Of a DNA stretch of 64,000 nucleotides, positions 63,722 through 64,000 are shown piece after piece. The DNA is from Mediterraneibacter catenae. GTDB lineage: Bacteria; Bacillota; Clostridia; Lachnospirales; Lachnospiraceae. The notes below the pieces were generated by a model. That model did no database searches. It was not told the origin of the DNA and saw nothing but the letters and a program-made list of their open reading frames with translations. Position 1 is the stretch's first letter, and every line of letters begins with the position of its first letter. Location: assembly GCF_008691045.1 (NCBI RefSeq), contig NZ_VMSO01000007.1:62001-126000 (forward strand), read 5' to 3'. Position numbers and translations under genes: made by a program.

Positions 63722-64000
63722 CTATTTGAATTCATTGTAGAATCCTTCTGAGCTGTACTCAGCCCATTTTAAATACATTTCCTGATAATTCTGTTTTATA
63801 AATCTCTGTATGATACGAATTTCCTTATCTGTAAGAATTCCCCGATTTTTTAATACAGACTCTCCGGTATTCTCGACAAAAAATTTGGCCGAACCTGCTT
63901 CTGTCAGCTTTCGGTCGCTTGCATGAACATGCATACACTCAATTACACAATGCGATGTAAAATATAAATAGTATCCTGCAACTTTAAATTCATAATACTT
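63722..64000 (-). CDS. DUF4160-like small protein, 5' end outside window
   Basis: A frame open to the right edge gives 92 residues: KYYEFKVAGYYLYFTSHC at the edge, then CMHVHASDRKLTEAGSAKFFVE and a helical C-terminus KEIRIIQRFIKQNYQEMYLK ending EGFYNEFK. The HVHASD-type segment followed by a helix with KW resembles the DUF4160 family, small proteins often beside toxin-antitoxin or DUF2442 genes. The true start probably lies just past 64000; an internal ATG (63934) is unlikely to be the start because the upstream frame is clearly coding. Confidence 0.7.
   Translation of the reverse strand, partial: KYYEFKVAGYYLYFTSHCVIECMHVHASDRKLTEAGSAKFFVENTGESVLKNRGILTDKEIRIIQRFIKQNYQEMYLKWAEYSSEGFYNEFK

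Overview
The window is a chromosomal segment of an anaerobic, spore-forming Firmicute, most likely a Lachnospiraceae member (Clostridia). The evidence is the gene content and order (mreBCD-PBP2-minDE-rodA, rimP-nusA-ylxRQ-infB-rbfA-nrnA-truB-ribF), the sporulation genes gpr and spoIIP, AGGAGG-type ribosome binding sites with frequent TTG/GTG starts, and proteins typical of gut clostridia. Genus cannot be fixed from this sequence. Nearly every gene is on the minus strand, so 'upstream' usually means a higher coordinate. Exceptions on the plus strand are rpsT, an acidic membrane protein and an AraC regulator.

Layout. 1-7.5 kb: a cell-shape and division cluster read radC > mreB > mreC > mreD > PBP2 > minD > minE > rodA (cut by the window edge). 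It has no minC, and PBP2 carries a very large insertion. 7.6-13.4 kb: two FAD oxidoreductases flank an AT-richer accessory patch with stacked palindromes, a zinc-ribbon gene fragment, an unknown exported membrane protein, a multi-hairpin element and a 5'-truncated IS1182-type transposase. 13.5-20.6 kb: a PLP-enzyme gene, then miaA-mutL-mutS (read mutS > mutL > miaA) behind a clear promoter. 20.6-25.3 kb: a small membrane protein, rarA, pnp with a long leader hairpin, and rpsO. 25.3-33.9 kb: the nusA-infB translation/RNA operon. 34-38.3 kb: a parE-parC type topoisomerase pair. 38.4-40.6 kb: gpr-spoIIP. 40.7-41.1 kb: rpsT. 41.1-46.3 kb: a MATE exporter, ilvN-ilvC without ilvB, and an ABC-F ATPase with a promoter-proximal dyad.

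46.3-64 kb is more accessory. It holds an Rpn-type nuclease gene that looks frameshifted at its start, and a lipoprotein gene abutting a 5'-truncated FtsX-type permease. A three-gene envelope operon follows (GT2 glycosyltransferase, permuted papain-like protein, flippase-like membrane protein). Next come two small unannotated-type proteins, an integrase with substituted catalytic residues, an aldo/keto reductase with ferredoxin motifs, a ureidoglycolate-lyase-like protein, and a ribbon-helix-helix/SPFH pair with an operator-like repeat over its -10. The segment ends with an iron-sulfur-type flavoprotein and a sucrose-type operon (AraC regulator, PTS EIIBC, GH32 hydrolase).

The strongest unusual observations are: the sucrose-type PTS permease has lost its IIA domain by an internal deletion whose out-of-frame C-terminal remnant is still visible; the FtsX permease is truncated against a lipoprotein gene; the SPFH/RHH pair has a promoter-overlapping double repeat; the ABC-F gene has a 17-bp dyad; the min locus lacks minC; and the GT2/papain-like/flippase operon could be an uncharacterised envelope-modification system. 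No CRISPR array, tRNA, rRNA or complete mobile element was seen.
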